Below are positions 5,953 to 6,557 of a stretch of 6,557 bases of DNA, piece by piece. This DNA is from Flavobacteriales bacterium (lineage in GTDB: Bacteria > Bacteroidota > Bacteroidia > Flavobacteriales_D > Sanyastnellaceae): positions 1,902 to 8,458 of the forward strand of contig JANRAA010000048.1 of the NCBI GenBank assembly GCA_030728235.1. The letters are read 5' to 3'. Each line of letters begins with the position of its first letter. The first letter of the stretch is position 1. The position numbers were made by a program, and so were the translations under genes. The notes beneath the pieces are model-generated. The model did not search any database and was not told the origin of the DNA. It worked only from the letters and a program-made list of their open reading frames with translations.

Positions 5953-6557
5953 CTAAGTATCTCATCGCTGCCGCATTGTTGGCATTGCTTTCATCGAACC
6001 CGATTTCTGCAATTGAAAAAATGCAACCCGGTTGCTTGATCATTCAAAATCATGAAACTGATCAAGTACAACTAAATGGCGGATATATTTCGCAATCGTT
6101 TACTCCTTGCGAATCTGGTAAGCTAGAATACATCTCGTACTTTCTTAAGTCAGCGTCAAACGAAAGCTTTAGCGTGCCGATGTCGATTCGTCAAGACGGA
6201 CGTATCATTGCGCGTCAACTGATTGTAATTCCCGTGAACGACAACATGAAATCTGTGCGCGCTTGGATCGCCCAAGATGCAAATCTGGTTTCTGGTAAAT
6301 CGTACACGCTAAACATTGAAATACCTCAAGACCGAAGCGTTATCGCTAGCTATTCAGCCGAAAACTTATACGAAAACGGCTCTCTGCAACTAAACGATAA
6401 CGATTTGAATGGTGACCTAGCCTTTGAAGTAGGCATGAGAAAACAAAACGAACTTCCTTTTGAAGTAGAACGTGGCTCGTGTGATCTTTCTCAAGCTATC
6501 GCCAATGGTTTGCTGCAATTTGATAGCGAAATCGAACAAAGCATCACGCCGCAAACA
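5946..6557 (+). CDS. Secreted protein with probable beta-sandwich domain, N-terminal part (3' end outside window)
   Basis: The frame stays open from the ATG to the last base, giving 204 residues with no stop. Residues 1-22 are a signal peptide: MHPK, a hydrophobic core (YLIAAALLALL, 5-15), and a likely signal peptidase I site after ISA (20-22). Start choice: an in-frame TAA lies at 5919-5921, and the only other upstream candidate is a GTG at 5925, which would put a polar extension before the signal. Residues about 30-165 read as alternating beta-strands: QSFTPCESGKLEYISYFL (50-67), VSGKSYTLNIEI (115-126) and YENGSLQLND (142-151) followed by GDLAFEVGM (156-164). This resembles the jelly-roll anchor or carbohydrate-binding-like domains at the front of Bacteroidota surface proteins; I cannot name a family. 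Cysteines at 30, 55 and 179 may form disulfides. A type IX sorting domain, if any, would be beyond the window. It is separated from the lipid A cluster by 88 bases and probably has its own promoter. Confidence 0.82.
   Translation, partial: MHPKYLIAAALLALLSSNPISAIEKMQPGCLIIQNHETDQVQLNGGYISQSFTPCESGKLEYISYFLKSASNESFSVPMSIRQDGRIIARQLIVIPVNDNMKSVRAWIAQDANLVSGKSYTLNIEIPQDRSVIASYSAENLYENGSLQLNDNDLNGDLAFEVGMRKQNELPFEVERGSCDLSQAIANGLLQFDSEIEQSITPQT

Noticed and set aside
5858..6043. Minus-strand reading frame of 61 codons opposite the right-end spacer
   Set aside because: It covers the dyad array and the signal-peptide region of the plus-strand secreted gene, has no recognisable motif, and looks like an antisense shadow.
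1..6557. CRISPR arrays, tRNA or rRNA genes, insertion sequences, attachment sites
   Set aside because: No regularly spaced repeats, no tRNA-like folds, no transposase or integrase motifs and no flanking inverted repeats were seen.

Overview
The window looks like chromosomal DNA of a Bacteroidota bacterium, probably a Flavobacteriales or Cryomorphaceae-type lineage. The evidence is the single-chain LpxC-FabZ fusion typical of that phylum, the lpxD / lpxC-fabZ / lpxA gene order, a MoxR-DUF58 pair, and a TAnnTTTG-type -7 promoter element just before lpxD. The genus-level placement is inference. All six supported complete or partial genes except the last belong to recognisable families, all on the plus strand.

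Region 1 (2-1924) holds the 3' part of a MoxR-type AAA+ ATPase gene followed by a complete DUF58 gene. The two are separated by nothing but a TAA stop and are in the same reading frame. This is the start of the arrangement often followed by Bat/von Willebrand A-domain genes, but here no Bat gene follows; lipid A genes do.

Region 2 (1925-1990) is a 66-base spacer with a near-perfect Bacteroidota -7 element ending two bases before the lpxD start, so lpxD probably begins a new transcript with little or no leader.

Region 3 (1991-5857) is a tightly packed cluster: lpxD, lpxC-fabZ and lpxA joined by two 4-base ATGA overlaps, then an ABC-transporter ATPase after a 2-base gap. LpxA, LpxC and LpxD carry out the first three steps of lipid A synthesis, and FabZ acts on the same 3-hydroxyacyl-ACP pool that LpxA and LpxD draw from. 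The ATPase has no permease beside it and lacks the usual Q-loop glutamine.

Region 4 (5858-6557) starts with an 88-base spacer containing two 11-bp dyads (TTGTCTGACAA and its complement-form TTGTCAGACAA), which match the general FadR-type GntR operator pattern and can also pair as an 11-bp hairpin. It is followed by a gene for a secreted protein that runs off the window end. This gene has a clear signal peptide and a probable beta-sandwich domain.

Most of the window is ordinary housekeeping sequence. I see no convincing undescribed system. The points most worth a second look are the dyad array and secreted gene at the right end, and the orphan ATPase coupled to lipid A synthesis.
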